Positions 16,010 to 24,653 of a DNA stretch of 29,560 nucleotides are shown piece by piece. The notes below the pieces were generated by a model. It was not told the DNA's origin and ran no database searches. It saw only the letters and a list, made by a program, of their open reading frames with translations. The translations under genes and the position numbers were made by a program. Each line of letters begins with the position of its first letter. The first letter of the stretch is position 1. The DNA lies in IMG/VR virus record IMGVR_UViG_3300021960_000350, positions 1 through 29,560 of that record; one strand, written 5' to 3'. The stretch comes from a virus.

Positions 16010-17983
16010 ATGACGGATGAAGAAAGAAGAATTAGGCTGGCTCAATTAGCTGAAGAAAGAAAAAGAATAGAGGCTCAACGGCAAGCAAGAATGAATATGC
16101 TTGGTTTGGGGCGTGATTATTATAATGAGCAATTTGATGCTTCTCTTCCGCCAATGTTGACTGGCGTAAATTTGGCTGAACAACAAAATAATGGAGTACA
16201 AATTGATGAAAGCGGCAATCCTGTTTCACCGCCTCAATTTTCATCAATCCCGCCAGATCAAAGGATGCCTCAATTTTCATCTCAAAGACCGTCTGGTTCT
16301 AATGTTTCTCTTTTGAACCCACAAGTTCCTAATATTAATTATCCAGATGTACAAACAATTAATCCGCAACCGCCTACATTGGCAGACAATGCTACTCAAT
16401 TTGCAAATAACGTTATAAATAGAAGAAATAACAGAATTTCTAATCAAGGAATTGATGTATCACAAGGTGCTGGAATAACTTTTCCAAATCAATCTCCGAA
16501 TAACAACCAACAACAAAGCGCTCCATCTTTCCCAAACATATTGGATGCGGTTCAAAGCTATCAAAACCAACAAAATCAAGTTCCTGTTAATCGAGTAGCA
16601 GAAAATGGCCCAATAGCTGGATCAATGGATCCAAGATCATCTAATCAATATGTGTCTGCTATGGAAGCAGCAGGAGCGGGACAGGGACAGACTATTGATC
16701 AAATGGGGCTTAAACCAGGCGGCGGTATTGGATTGCAGTCTGATTTAATTGATTATGCAAAAGATGGCAGTGGAAGGATTTCATATAAAGGTCAAGATAC
16801 TGGATTAACTGCTGATGAATTAAACGATGCCGCAAATAGATTTTCTAATAATTATGGCTCTCCAGATCATTACAAAAAGACTTTTGGTAACCAAGAATTC
16901 CTATTGGCGGTAGCCATTGGGCTAAACTCATTAAGCACATTCCCAAATCAACAATGGGGACAATATTTGCAAGGCCAAATGGAAGGCATTCAAAAGCGCA
17001 AAAACGCTATTGATGGCGCTAATTGGCTATTAAGCAAAGGTAGAAAGGATCTTGCAGAAGCAGTTGCTACTGGCTCTTTAGACTTTGATAAAGCATATGC
17101 TGAATTTACCAAAAAGCCTGAAGAAACATTTAGAGAGCTTACTGCCGCAGAATACAAAGAAATTGAACACGATCCATTAACAGGTGGTCGAATCCAAGTT
17201 AGCGAGACAACTGGCCAACGTAAAGGAGGCCCATACAGTAAATCAACTGCTCCGACCGTGACTGTTAATCTTGGTGACAAAGGCATTGGAAAAGGTTATG
17301 AAGAAATGGGCAAAGAATTTGCTCCTGGAGACGTTAAATTAATTGATGATGCTGAAAAAGCAGTTGGAAGAATTTATTCTCTAAACAATACTGCTGACGC
17401 TATTGTTCGTGGCGCAGTTAGCGAAGGCAAAGAAGGATTTGAAACTGGCCCATTTGCTGAATTTAGAAAAGGTGTTGATGCGTTCTTGGTTGGATTTGGA
17501 AGTAGAGATAAAGCAAGAGTAAACAGATTAACTGACGCAGAGTTGATTAACGCAACACTTGGTGCTGATGTATTTGGCGCAATTGGAGAGCTTGGAATTG
17601 GGGCAAGAGGACTTGATACTCCGGCAGAAAGAGAATTCTTGAGACAAGTTCTTACAGGAACAATTGAGACAACTCCAGCCGCTTTGTTGTACATGACTTA
17701 TATAAGACAAAAAATTCAAAGAAGCGTAATTGATCGATACAACAAAAGGCTTGATAGTAACGTTTATGGCCCATTTAAAGAGCAAAGAGGTTTAAAAAAC
17801 ATTGAACAACCATCATCTATATTTACAGATGACGAAGGCAAATTAAAAGAGTTTAATAGTTACACAGAAATGCAAGATTGGCTTGAAAACAAAAAAACTC
17901 AATATTCTGAAAGCACAACTACACAAGGTGCTGGAACAGTTACAAAAGACGGTGTTGAATACGAAATTGAGGAAGTTCAATAA
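16010..17983 (+). CDS. large internal/ejection-type virion protein, Asn/Gln-rich N-terminus
   Basis: A 657-residue protein. Residues 1-40 form a charged helix (DEERRIRLAQLAEERKRIEA). Residues about 50-200 are disordered and rich in Asn, Gln and Pro. The C-terminal part has a helical domain with DAEKAVGRIYSLNNTADAI and GIGARGLDTPAEREFLRQVL, a motif repeatedly seen in large phage structural proteins of this position. It probably travels inside the capsid and is ejected with DNA. ATG at 16010 follows AAAGGG with good spacing; a GTG three bases earlier is less favoured. The stop overlaps the next start (TAATG). Confidence 0.6.
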   Translation: MTDEERRIRLAQLAEERKRIEAQRQARMNMLGLGRDYYNEQFDASLPPMLTGVNLAEQQNNGVQIDESGNPVSPPQFSSIPPDQRMPQFSSQRPSGSNVSLLNPQVPNINYPDVQTINPQPPTLADNATQFANNVINRRNNRISNQGIDVSQGAGITFPNQSPNNNQQQSAPSFPNILDAVQSYQNQQNQVPVNRVAENGPIAGSMDPRSSNQYVSAMEAAGAGQGQTIDQMGLKPGGGIGLQSDLIDYAKDGSGRISYKGQDTGLTADELNDAANRFSNNYGSPDHYKKTFGNQEFLLAVAIGLNSLSTFPNQQWGQYLQGQMEGIQKRKNAIDGANWLLSKGRKDLAEAVATGSLDFDKAYAEFTKKPEETFRELTAAEYKEIEHDPLTGGRIQVSETTGQRKGGPYSKSTAPTVTVNLGDKGIGKGYEEMGKEFAPGDVKLIDDAEKAVGRIYSLNNTADAIVRGAVSEGKEGFETGPFAEFRKGVDAFLVGFGSRDKARVNRLTDAELINATLGADVFGAIGELGIGARGLDTPAEREFLRQVLTGTIETTPAALLYMTYIRQKIQRSVIDRYNKRLDSNVYGPFKEQRGLKNIEQPSSIFTDDEGKLKEFNSYTEMQDWLENKKTQYSESTTTQGAGTVTKDGVEYEIEEVQ

Positions 17984-19617
17984 TGCCTATATATAAATTT
18001 AAAAATCCAAACACCGGACAGGCTGTTCAAGTATGGGCTGATACAAAAGATATGGCGATTCAAAAGTTTCAATCTGAAACAAGAGATCCAAAAACTTTTC
18101 GTATTAAAGATCCAAGATCAGATGTATCTCAAAATATAACCGCATTTGATGCTAAAGAGGCAGTTAAGATTTCTCAAAACACGCCAAGCGGCGGTCTTGG
18201 AACTCAAATTCTTGGCGGCGTAACTACTGGATTAGCAAATCTTGCTGGGCTACCTGTTGACGCTGTTAGTTCAGCTATGGGCGCTTTTGGGCTTCCAACA
18301 AGTGATAAGCCCATAATGGGATCTGAATTTTTAAAAGAAGCATTTGAAGTTCCATTTTTTAATGTTGATACATTGAAATTTGAAAAAAGGCCGTCAGAAA
18401 TGCCTCCACAAACTGGCGCAGAAAGATTCGCCAGAAGAGGCGCAGAGTATGCCGCAGGATCTGTTGCTGTTCCAGGAGTAGGTGGACTAAAACAAATTGG
18501 ATCAGCTTTAACTGCCGCAGGCGGAGAGCAAACAGCTTTGGAATTGACTGAGGGAGATATTCCAAAATGGTTACAGCCAATTATAGGTATTGCATCCTCT
18601 GTAGTTCCTGGTTTATTAAAAACTGGCGTATCAAAAGGTTTTCAAAAATTTGAAGGTACAAATCCATATCAAGTATATTCTTCTGGAATAAGAAAGGAAG
18701 CATCTAATCTTTATTCTCGAATTCGTGATAATAAAAATCTAGTAATAGATCCAACTATTTTTCAAGGATTGGAGAATGATGCATTTAACTTTGCAAAACA
18801 AAATGGACATACATTTATAGACGATGCTGGAAGAGAAGTAATTAAAAAAGATTTTGAAAAAACAAAAGAAATATTAAGCACTTTGAGAGGAAGAGATCGC
18901 CAAAATTATGTTAGCGGCGCTCAAGCAATGTCTGACAGACTAAGTATTCAAAATGCTATTGAGGATGCTGAAGGTGCAGAAAAGGCAATGCTTGGCTTTA
19001 TTTGGAATCAATATAAAAACAGAGTTTCGTCTCAACTTGGCCCAGAATTCCAAATGGCAAATGAATTGTGGAGACGCTCATCAAATGCTAACAAAATACT
19101 AACTGAATTGAATATTGCTGGAAATGCAATTGATCAAGGCGGAGACGCATATAAGCTGGTGCAAAGTAGACTTAGAAACTTGCTAAATAGAATTGACAAA
19201 GGTTATGAGCCTACTTTTAATGAAAAAGAAATAGAAGCAATAAGAAATGCTTCAAAACAGACAAACGTACAGTCTATGGGAAGGTTCTTGCAACAATTTG
19301 GATTTAGCGGTAGAGGAATTGTTGGAATGGCTACTGGAGCCGCACTTCCAGGAAGCGCTTATGCTTTAACTGGAGATTTAGGAACAACGGCACTTGTAGC
19401 TGGATTGTCAACTGGAGCATCTGCCGCCGGACGAGGCATGGCCAGAGGATCTCAAAGCGCAAAAGTAAATAAAATGATTGAAGAAGTTTTGGCAAATCCA
19501 AAACTAGGGCCAGAAGCCAAAGATCAATTAATTAGGGCTATACAAACGTATGCAGCGCAACAAGCAGGCGGTATTGCTGAAGGCGTTGAATCAGGCGTGC
19601 AATCTATAATGCCATAA
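17983..19617 (+). CDS. internal/ejection-type virion protein with glycine-rich hydrophobic segments
   Basis: A 544-residue protein. Residues 1-50 (MPIYKFKNPNTGQAVQVWAD) form a small beta domain. Hydrophobic Gly/Ala-rich stretches near 70-100 (GGLGTQILGGVTTGLANLAG), 190-210 and 440-490 could insert into membranes. The centre (about 225-420) is helical and charged. This layout fits podovirus proteins that leave the head and help form a channel through the host envelope. No enzyme motif is seen. It directly follows the previous gene by a one-base overlap and precedes the portal. Confidence 0.55.
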   Translation: MPIYKFKNPNTGQAVQVWADTKDMAIQKFQSETRDPKTFRIKDPRSDVSQNITAFDAKEAVKISQNTPSGGLGTQILGGVTTGLANLAGLPVDAVSSAMGAFGLPTSDKPIMGSEFLKEAFEVPFFNVDTLKFEKRPSEMPPQTGAERFARRGAEYAAGSVAVPGVGGLKQIGSALTAAGGEQTALELTEGDIPKWLQPIIGIASSVVPGLLKTGVSKGFQKFEGTNPYQVYSSGIRKEASNLYSRIRDNKNLVIDPTIFQGLENDAFNFAKQNGHTFIDDAGREVIKKDFEKTKEILSTLRGRDRQNYVSGAQAMSDRLSIQNAIEDAEGAEKAMLGFIWNQYKNRVSSQLGPEFQMANELWRRSSNANKILTELNIAGNAIDQGGDAYKLVQSRLRNLLNRIDKGYEPTFNEKEIEAIRNASKQTNVQSMGRFLQQFGFSGRGIVGMATGAALPGSAYALTGDLGTTALVAGLSTGASAAGRGMARGSQSAKVNKMIEEVLANPKLGPEAKDQLIRAIQTYAAQQAGGIAEGVESGVQSIMP

Positions 19618-19627
19618 GGGAATATAA

Positions 19628-21721
19628 ATGAAGCCAGAACGTATGGATAAAACGAAGATTGAAGGCATTGTACAAAACGCTGTGCAAGATGCTGTTGACT
19701 TCATTGAAAGCGAAATAGCAGAAGATAGGATTAAAGCCCAACGTTACTTTGATGGCGAAGTGGATATTGGCCAAGAAGATGGCAGATCAAAGGTAGTTGC
19801 CACTAAAGTGCGGGACACGGTTCGAGCTATTAAGCCAAGCCTTATGCGCGTGTTTCTATCTACTGATAAGCCTGTTGAGTACGTTCCAAAAGGGCCAGAG
19901 GATATAGCAACGGCGCAAATGGCAACTCAGTATATGCACTGGGCATTTAGCGAGATTGGTGGATATCGCATTGTAAATGATGCGTTCCATGACGCATTAG
20001 TTAAGAAAGTTGGAGTTCTAAAGGTATATTGGGACAAATATACAGAATCTGAAACATACTCTTATACGAATCTAACCGATGATGAATTTACCGCAATTGT
20101 TAGTGAAGATGACATTGAAGTTATTGAGCATAGCGAAGAAAGTTCTATGTCCATTGATGAAATGGGCATGGAAATGGAAGCTAGAGAACATTCTGTCACG
20201 ATTATACGAAAGAATGAAAAAGGGCAGTTAAAGGTTGAATCAGTGCCGCCAGAAGAATTTATGGTGGACAGAAACGCTCGATCAATTGATGACTTCTATG
20301 TCATAGCTCACCGCACCGAAATGCGCGTATCTGACGTGGTTAACATGGGATACGACTTTGATCAGGTATCAAAGCTCACCGGAATTGGATCAAGCGATAC
20401 ATATTCAGAACAAGAAGATTTTGAGCGTCGCGGATATCAGATGGACGAGGATGAGCAAACGCCAGACTTGTCAATGAAGCTGGTGGCGATTACCGAAGCC
20501 TACATGAAAATGGATATCGAAGGCACTGGAGTTGCCCAGTTATACAAATTTATACTTGGCGGTAACGACTATCAGTTATTGGATTATGAGCCTTGGACAG
20601 AGATTCCATTCGCCATATTTGAGGTCGATCCAGAGCCACACGCATTCTTTGGTAGATCAGTAGCTGATTTGATTATGACTGATCAAGATGCATCTACAGC
20701 TATGCTTCGTGGCGTACTGGATAACGTGGCATTGACCAACAATCCAAGGCTTGGATTTGTAGAAAATCAGGTCAATGTAGACGATCTCTTAAATAACGAG
20801 ATTGGCGGTATTATCCGCATGAAATCTCCAAACTCTATCCAAGAGATATCTGTGCCGTTTGTAGCAGCTAACACGCTTTCGGCTATCCAGTATATGGATC
20901 AGATGATTGAGGGCAAGACAGGCGTTTCTAGGGCCGCTATGGGCCTAGATCCAGATGCCTTACAAAACACCACCGCTACGGCGGCTCAGTTGACCGCACA
21001 GGGCGGCGCGGCTCAGATAGAGGTAATGGCAAGGAATCTGGCAGAAGGTGGCATGAGGCGCTTATTTAAGCTCATGTTGAAGCTGTTTGTAGAGAACAGT
21101 GACGAAGAGCAATTAATGCGCATGAATAGCCAGTTTGTGCCTATTGATCCACGCTCGTGGAACACCAATATGGACGTTATGTGTAACGTTGGATTAGGCA
21201 CCGGAAAAGACGATCAGAAGGTTGCCGCACTGCAACAAGCTCTAGGGCTACAGATGCAAATATGGCAGACATATGGCCCAGGCAATGGCTTGGTAACGAT
21301 GACGCTAATTCGCAATACGTTGGCAGATATGTTGGCGGTTGCTGGCATTAGAAACAGTGATAGATACTTCTCTCCATTAAATGAGCAAATGGAACAACAA
21401 TTGATCCAGATGAAGATGATAGAAGCATCACAGAAGCCACAGCCAATTGATCCTGGTACGGCAATGGTGCAAGCCGAGCAACTCAAGGCTCAGACTAAGG
21501 CGCAAACAGATTTGGTCAAGATGCAAGTAGATGCTCAAAAAGCTATTGCTCAGGATGACAGAGAGCGCGATAAGATGGATCAAGATTTACTTATCGAGGC
21601 CGCTAAGATACTTGGACAATATGGAGCAAAAGTTGATGTTGAGGCTATAAAACAAGCCCAACAAGCTCCTAGATATCCAGATCAAGCTCCCGCTCAAGCT
21701 GTTACTGGCGGAAGGTTTTAA
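19628..21721 (+). CDS. portal protein (P22-type)
   Basis: The dodecameric DNA gate of the capsid, 697 residues, close to the length of P22 gp1 (about 725). Recognisable segments are AEDRIKAQRYFDGEVD, KVRDTVRAIKPSLMRVFLST, ALVKKVGVLKVYWDKYT, VPPEEFMVDRNARSIDD, IPFAIFEVDPEPHAFFGRSV and GKTGVSRAAMGLDPDALQNT. The last 120 residues are a Gln-rich helix likely to form the barrel or a crown. It binds the large terminase outside and the adaptor ring (8305) below. AAGGGA precedes the ATG. Unusually, it lies some 15 kb downstream of the terminase genes, after the tail and internal genes. Confidence 0.9.
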   Translation: MKPERMDKTKIEGIVQNAVQDAVDFIESEIAEDRIKAQRYFDGEVDIGQEDGRSKVVATKVRDTVRAIKPSLMRVFLSTDKPVEYVPKGPEDIATAQMATQYMHWAFSEIGGYRIVNDAFHDALVKKVGVLKVYWDKYTESETYSYTNLTDDEFTAIVSEDDIEVIEHSEESSMSIDEMGMEMEAREHSVTIIRKNEKGQLKVESVPPEEFMVDRNARSIDDFYVIAHRTEMRVSDVVNMGYDFDQVSKLTGIGSSDTYSEQEDFERRGYQMDEDEQTPDLSMKLVAITEAYMKMDIEGTGVAQLYKFILGGNDYQLLDYEPWTEIPFAIFEVDPEPHAFFGRSVADLIMTDQDASTAMLRGVLDNVALTNNPRLGFVENQVNVDDLLNNEIGGIIRMKSPNSIQEISVPFVAANTLSAIQYMDQMIEGKTGVSRAAMGLDPDALQNTTATAAQLTAQGGAAQIEVMARNLAEGGMRRLFKLMLKLFVENSDEEQLMRMNSQFVPIDPRSWNTNMDVMCNVGLGTGKDDQKVAALQQALGLQMQIWQTYGPGNGLVTMTLIRNTLADMLAVAGIRNSDRYFSPLNEQMEQQLIQMKMIEASQKPQPIDPGTAMVQAEQLKAQTKAQTDLVKMQVDAQKAIAQDDRERDKMDQDLLIEAAKILGQYGAKVDVEAIKQAQQAPRYPDQAPAQAVTGGRF

Positions 21722-21948
21722 TGAACATTAAAGATAAAGCATCAAAGGTTAGACAGCTTCAAAACGACGAGACTTTTATCTCAGTTATAGAGGCTGTTAA
21801 ATCTAAACAAGTTGCAATTTTTTTAAACGCAAACTCTACTGAAAAGGATCGAGAAAAGGCGCACAACGTTATTTGTGCATTAAGCGAAGTCAAGGATTAC
21901 ATTAACTCAGTTTTAACTGACGAAAAAATCTTTGACAAAAACAACTAA
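21721..21948 (+). CDS. small helical protein between portal and scaffold genes
   Basis: A 75-residue charged, helical protein (KASKVRQLQNDETFISVIEA, ALSEVKDYINSVLTD) with no recognised family. Its start overlaps the portal stop by one base, so it is translated in the same operon. Small helical proteins occur at this position in other phages, and an assembly helper role is possible but unproven. Confidence 0.6.
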   Translation: MNIKDKASKVRQLQNDETFISVIEAVKSKQVAIFLNANSTEKDREKAHNVICALSEVKDYINSVLTDEKIFDKNN

Positions 21949-21962
21949 GGGAGATAAGCACC

Positions 21963-22967
21963 GTGTCTGACACGACTGAAAACCAATTTGACGGAAGTAT
22001 TGAGCAAGCAGTTGGACTTATTGTACGAACTGACGAGCCAGAAGAAGTAGAGACAGAAGAAGTTACTGAGTCCGAAGATGCCACTCCAGAAATGGAAGCG
22101 TCAGAAGAGGTATCGGATGAGGTAGATGACGCTGAGGTCGACGACAGCGAGGAAGAAGAGGTAGAAGTCGAAGCGAAGGATAGTGACGAAGAGGCTGATG
22201 ACGAAGCCGATTCTGAGGAACCAGTTTGGCACGTTGTCAAAGTAGACGGCGTGGAAGAGCGGGTAAGCCTAGAGGATCTAAAGCGAGGTTATTCAGGCCA
22301 AAAGTATATCCAAAAAGGTATGCAGGAAGTTGCTCAATCTCGAAAAGAGCTTGAGTCAATGTACAGCGATATCAATGCTATAAGGCAGAACGTAATTCAA
22401 CTAGAGCAGATGTATCAATCTGGTCAAATTCTGCAAGAACCAAAAGCACCTACAAAGGCTTTATTCGACGAAAATCCGTTAGGATATGTAGAAGCAAAAG
22501 CCCAATATGAAGAGGACATTCAGAAATATCAAGCTCAAAGACAGCGAATTGCGGAAGAAATGCATTACGCAAAAGAAGCTGAAAAAAGAGCTAAGGCTAT
22601 TTACACTCAGCAGGAAGCGATTAAATTAATCGAATTAGTGCCTGAGTTGAAAGATCCGCAAAAATCTGAATCTCTTAAAAATAGGATGTATAAGTTAGCT
22701 ACTGAATACTATGGTTACACTCATAAAGACATGGAGGAACTAATAGATAGCAGAGCAGCTAGGATCTTAGCAGATGCCACGAAGTACAGGAATATGATGG
22801 ATGGCAAGTCGAAAGCCGAGGCGAAAGTCAAGGGCGCGAAACCAGTCATAAAGCCTGGGGCAAAGAAAGTTGAAAATTCGCGCCAAAAAGCAATGGAACG
22901 GCAACGGGCCAAATTTAAACAAAGCGGACGCATCGAAGATGCTCTCAGCTTTATTGTTAATGAATAA
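21963..22967 (+). CDS. capsid scaffolding protein
   Basis: A 334-residue protein with the expected scaffold architecture. The N-terminus (about 20-90) is very acidic with runs of Glu and Asp. Long coiled-coil helices follow (about 110-240, for example EVAQSRKELESMYSDINAIR and EEMHYAKEAEKRAKAIYTQ). The C-terminus is basic (KVKGAKPVIKPGAKKVENSR, QKAMERQRAKFKQSG) and could contact the coat protein. It would guide procapsid assembly and then leave. The start is GTG with GGGAG nine bases upstream. The position directly before the capsid gene supports the call. Confidence 0.82.
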   Translation: MSDTTENQFDGSIEQAVGLIVRTDEPEEVETEEVTESEDATPEMEASEEVSDEVDDAEVDDSEEEEVEVEAKDSDEEADDEADSEEPVWHVVKVDGVEERVSLEDLKRGYSGQKYIQKGMQEVAQSRKELESMYSDINAIRQNVIQLEQMYQSGQILQEPKAPTKALFDENPLGYVEAKAQYEEDIQKYQAQRQRIAEEMHYAKEAEKRAKAIYTQQEAIKLIELVPELKDPQKSESLKNRMYKLATEYYGYTHKDMEELIDSRAARILADATKYRNMMDGKSKAEAKVKGAKPVIKPGAKKVENSRQKAMERQRAKFKQSGRIEDALSFIVNE

Positions 22968-22984
22968 CTTTGAGGTAAACTAAA

Positions 22985-23941
22985 ATGGCACAACCAACCA
23001 ATACTTTTGACAGCTATGATGCTGTCGGTATTAGAGAGGATCTCTCTAATATCATTTATGACGTATCTCCAGAAGATACACCTTTTTACTCTAAAGCAAA
23101 AAAAGTAAAAGCAACCAACACTTACCATGAGTGGCAAACAGATGCTCTTCGCTCTTCTGCGGCTAACGCTCACATTGAAGGCGATGACACAACTGCTAAC
23201 TCACGTTCAGCAACTGTACGTCGTGGTAACTACACTCAAATCTTTAAGAACGCAGTTATCATTCCTGATACTGACAAAGGTTTGAATAAAGCTGGTCGCG
23301 CATCTGAGATTGCTTATCAAATGCTCAAGACTGCTAAAGAGCAGAAACTTGACATTGAGAAAGCTCTCTTTGACAACAACGCTCGCGTTGCTGGCAATAG
23401 CTCAACTGCTCGTGAACTTGCTGGTGCTCCTGCATGGTTGATTTCTAACACCGACTTTGGCGACAACGAAGGTGCAGATCCAACTGGTGACGGAACTGAC
23501 GCTCGTACAGACGAGACGACTACGCTTCAAGCGTTTGATCAAACTCGTTTTGACGGTGTTATGCAGTCAATTTGGGAAGCTGGTGGCAAGCCAGACACTG
23601 TTTATCTTTCAGCATTCCAGATGAACAAAGCTCTTGCTTTCACTGGTAACAACAATCAGCGTTCAGCAGTTCAGGCTGGTGACATGAAAGTTGTTAAATC
23701 TCTCGACGTGTACGTCACGCCTTGGGGAACGATTGAGTTCCTTCCATCTCGTGAAAACCGTTCACGCGACGTGTTCATCATGCAAGACGACATGTGGTCA
23801 GTTGCAGTTCTTCGCGGAACTACAAACACTGAGCTTGCAAAAACTGGTGACAACACGAAGCGTCAAGTCGTAACCGAGCTAACTCTCGTATGTAACAACG
23901 AGAAAGCACACGGCGGCGTATTTGACAACACAACATCTTAA
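22985..23941 (+). CDS. major capsid protein (DUF5309 / SU10-type HK97 fold)
   Basis: A 318-residue coat protein. The N-terminus (TFDSYDAVGIREDLSNIIYD, VSPEDTPFYSKAKKV) is the hallmark of the DUF5309 family, which includes the phage SU10 capsid protein. Later segments AELTL-type and FLPSRENRSRDVFIMQDD also fit. It forms the icosahedral or prolate shell. Its codon use is unlike its neighbours: of 16 arginines, 15 use CGT or CGC and one uses AGA, whereas neighbouring genes mostly use AGA, as expected for a very highly expressed gene. GAGGT lies upstream of the ATG. A strong terminator directly follows. Confidence 0.92.
   Translation: MAQPTNTFDSYDAVGIREDLSNIIYDVSPEDTPFYSKAKKVKATNTYHEWQTDALRSSAANAHIEGDDTTANSRSATVRRGNYTQIFKNAVIIPDTDKGLNKAGRASEIAYQMLKTAKEQKLDIEKALFDNNARVAGNSSTARELAGAPAWLISNTDFGDNEGADPTGDGTDARTDETTTLQAFDQTRFDGVMQSIWEAGGKPDTVYLSAFQMNKALAFTGNNNQRSAVQAGDMKVVKSLDVYVTPWGTIEFLPSRENRSRDVFIMQDDMWSVAVLRGTTNTELAKTGDNTKRQVVTELTLVCNNEKAHGGVFDNTTS
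23029..23051 (+). promoter_or_regulatory. perfect 10-bp inverted repeat early in the capsid gene
   Basis: TATTAGAGAG (23029-23038) and CTCTCTAATA (23042-23051) are exact reverse complements around the three-base spacer GAT. They lie about 45 bases into the capsid coding sequence. In mRNA this would form a tight hairpin near the ribosome site. The gene's only AGA arginine codon lies inside the left arm. It may be a translational control or RNA-processing element, or chance. Confidence 0.5.
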
Positions 23942-23949
23942 TGATGTAT

Positions 23950-23975
23950 GGGGGGCTAAATGCCCCCCTTTTTTT
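23950..23975 (+). terminator. rho-independent terminator after the capsid gene
   Basis: A GC-only stem, GGGGGGC (23950-23956) and GCCCCCC (23962-23968), with loop TAAAT, is followed by seven T residues (23969-23975). It lies nine bases after the capsid stop and reads on the plus strand. No room is left for a promoter before the next gene, so it probably reduces, rather than abolishes, expression of the downstream cassette. Confidence 0.93.
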
Positions 23976-23986
23976 AGGAGCTTGTT

Positions 23987-24277
23987 TTGAAAATTAAAGA
24001 AATAGTTCATCACGATGACGGCGGAGATACTCTTACCGTTGAAAGAGTGTATGACAATCAGCCAGTTTTAGATTCTGTCAAGCAAATAAAAGATGCCGGA
24101 CTAGGGCAGACTGGCGATAAAAGGCTGGTAGGACGCATTCCTTTGCATATAATGGCGCAATGGCTCAAAGAGGCTGGCATTAGTTGGACTGACCATGAGG
24201 CGGCCAAAGAAGTTATTAAACGCAAGATATTATCTGGCGATTTTAGTAAGTTAAGAGTATGGGAAGGAACATACTGA
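23987..24277 (+). CDS. conserved small phage protein after the capsid gene
   Basis: A 96-residue protein. The start is TTG at 23987, with AGGAG (23976-23980) six bases upstream. The sequence includes DSVKQIKDAGLGQTGDKRLV, RIPLHIMAQWLKEAGI and the ending LRVWEGTY, a pattern I recall following capsid genes in many environmental phages, with no assigned function. Soluble, mixed alpha/beta, no cysteines. Its stop overlaps the next ATG by one base. Confidence 0.65.
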   Translation: MKIKEIVHHDDGGDTLTVERVYDNQPVLDSVKQIKDAGLGQTGDKRLVGRIPLHIMAQWLKEAGISWTDHEAAKEVIKRKILSGDFSKLRVWEGTY

Positions 24278-24528
24278 TGGATCAAACTTTATTCAACTGG
24301 GTTTTTGGTATAGCTACTACATCGTTAGGATTTCTTGCTCATACCATATGGAGTTCTATACGAGACATGCAGAAGGCTCAATCGAGGCTTCAAACAAGAC
24401 TCAGTGAAGTAGAAGTTTTAGTCGCCGGAAGCTATGTTAAGCGCCAAGAATTTGAAAGATTTGTTGATAGAGTTATTGATAAGTTAGATGCTATCGACGC
24501 TAAGATTGACGGAAAGGCTGATAAGTAA
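24277..24528 (+). CDS. small membrane protein with C-terminal coiled coil
   Basis: An 83-residue protein with one N-terminal membrane helix (residues 4-24, FNWVFGIATTSLGFLAHTIW) and a charged coiled coil (SIRDMQKAQSRLQTRLSEV, VIDKLDAIDAKIDG). This topology is seen in XhlA-like and other small lysis-associated or prohead membrane proteins, but no family is certain. ATG 24277 is chosen over an in-frame ATG at 24259 because it overlaps the preceding stop by one base and places the membrane helix at the very N-terminus. Confidence 0.6.
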   Translation: MDQTLFNWVFGIATTSLGFLAHTIWSSIRDMQKAQSRLQTRLSEVEVLVAGSYVKRQEFERFVDRVIDKLDAIDAKIDGKADK

Positions 24529-24653
24529 TGGCCAAAGTTAAATCTTTCGACGTAAAAGCAAAGCCAGTTCCTAAAAGAAAAAAGTTAAGTAAACGTAAAA
24601 AATTAGCAAGAATAGCAAAAAAATCTAAAGCCAAGAGTCCATTATTCCGATGA
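24528..24653 (+). CDS. 41-residue lysine/arginine-rich microprotein
   Basis: The start overlaps the preceding stop by one base, and the stop overlaps the next ATG by four bases, so it is a coupled operon member. The product is extremely basic (KPVPKRKKLSKRKKLARIAK at residues 12-31) with almost no acidic residue and no membrane segment. It would bind nucleic acid; condensation of packaged DNA or interference with host nucleic acid processes are guesses. No family is recognised. Confidence 0.6.
   Translation: MAKVKSFDVKAKPVPKRKKLSKRKKLARIAKKSKAKSPLFR

Noticed and set aside
21902-22240. 112-codon minus-strand serine-rich frame
   Set aside because: Mirror of the Glu/Asp-rich start of the scaffold gene; its composition is explained by the sense strand.
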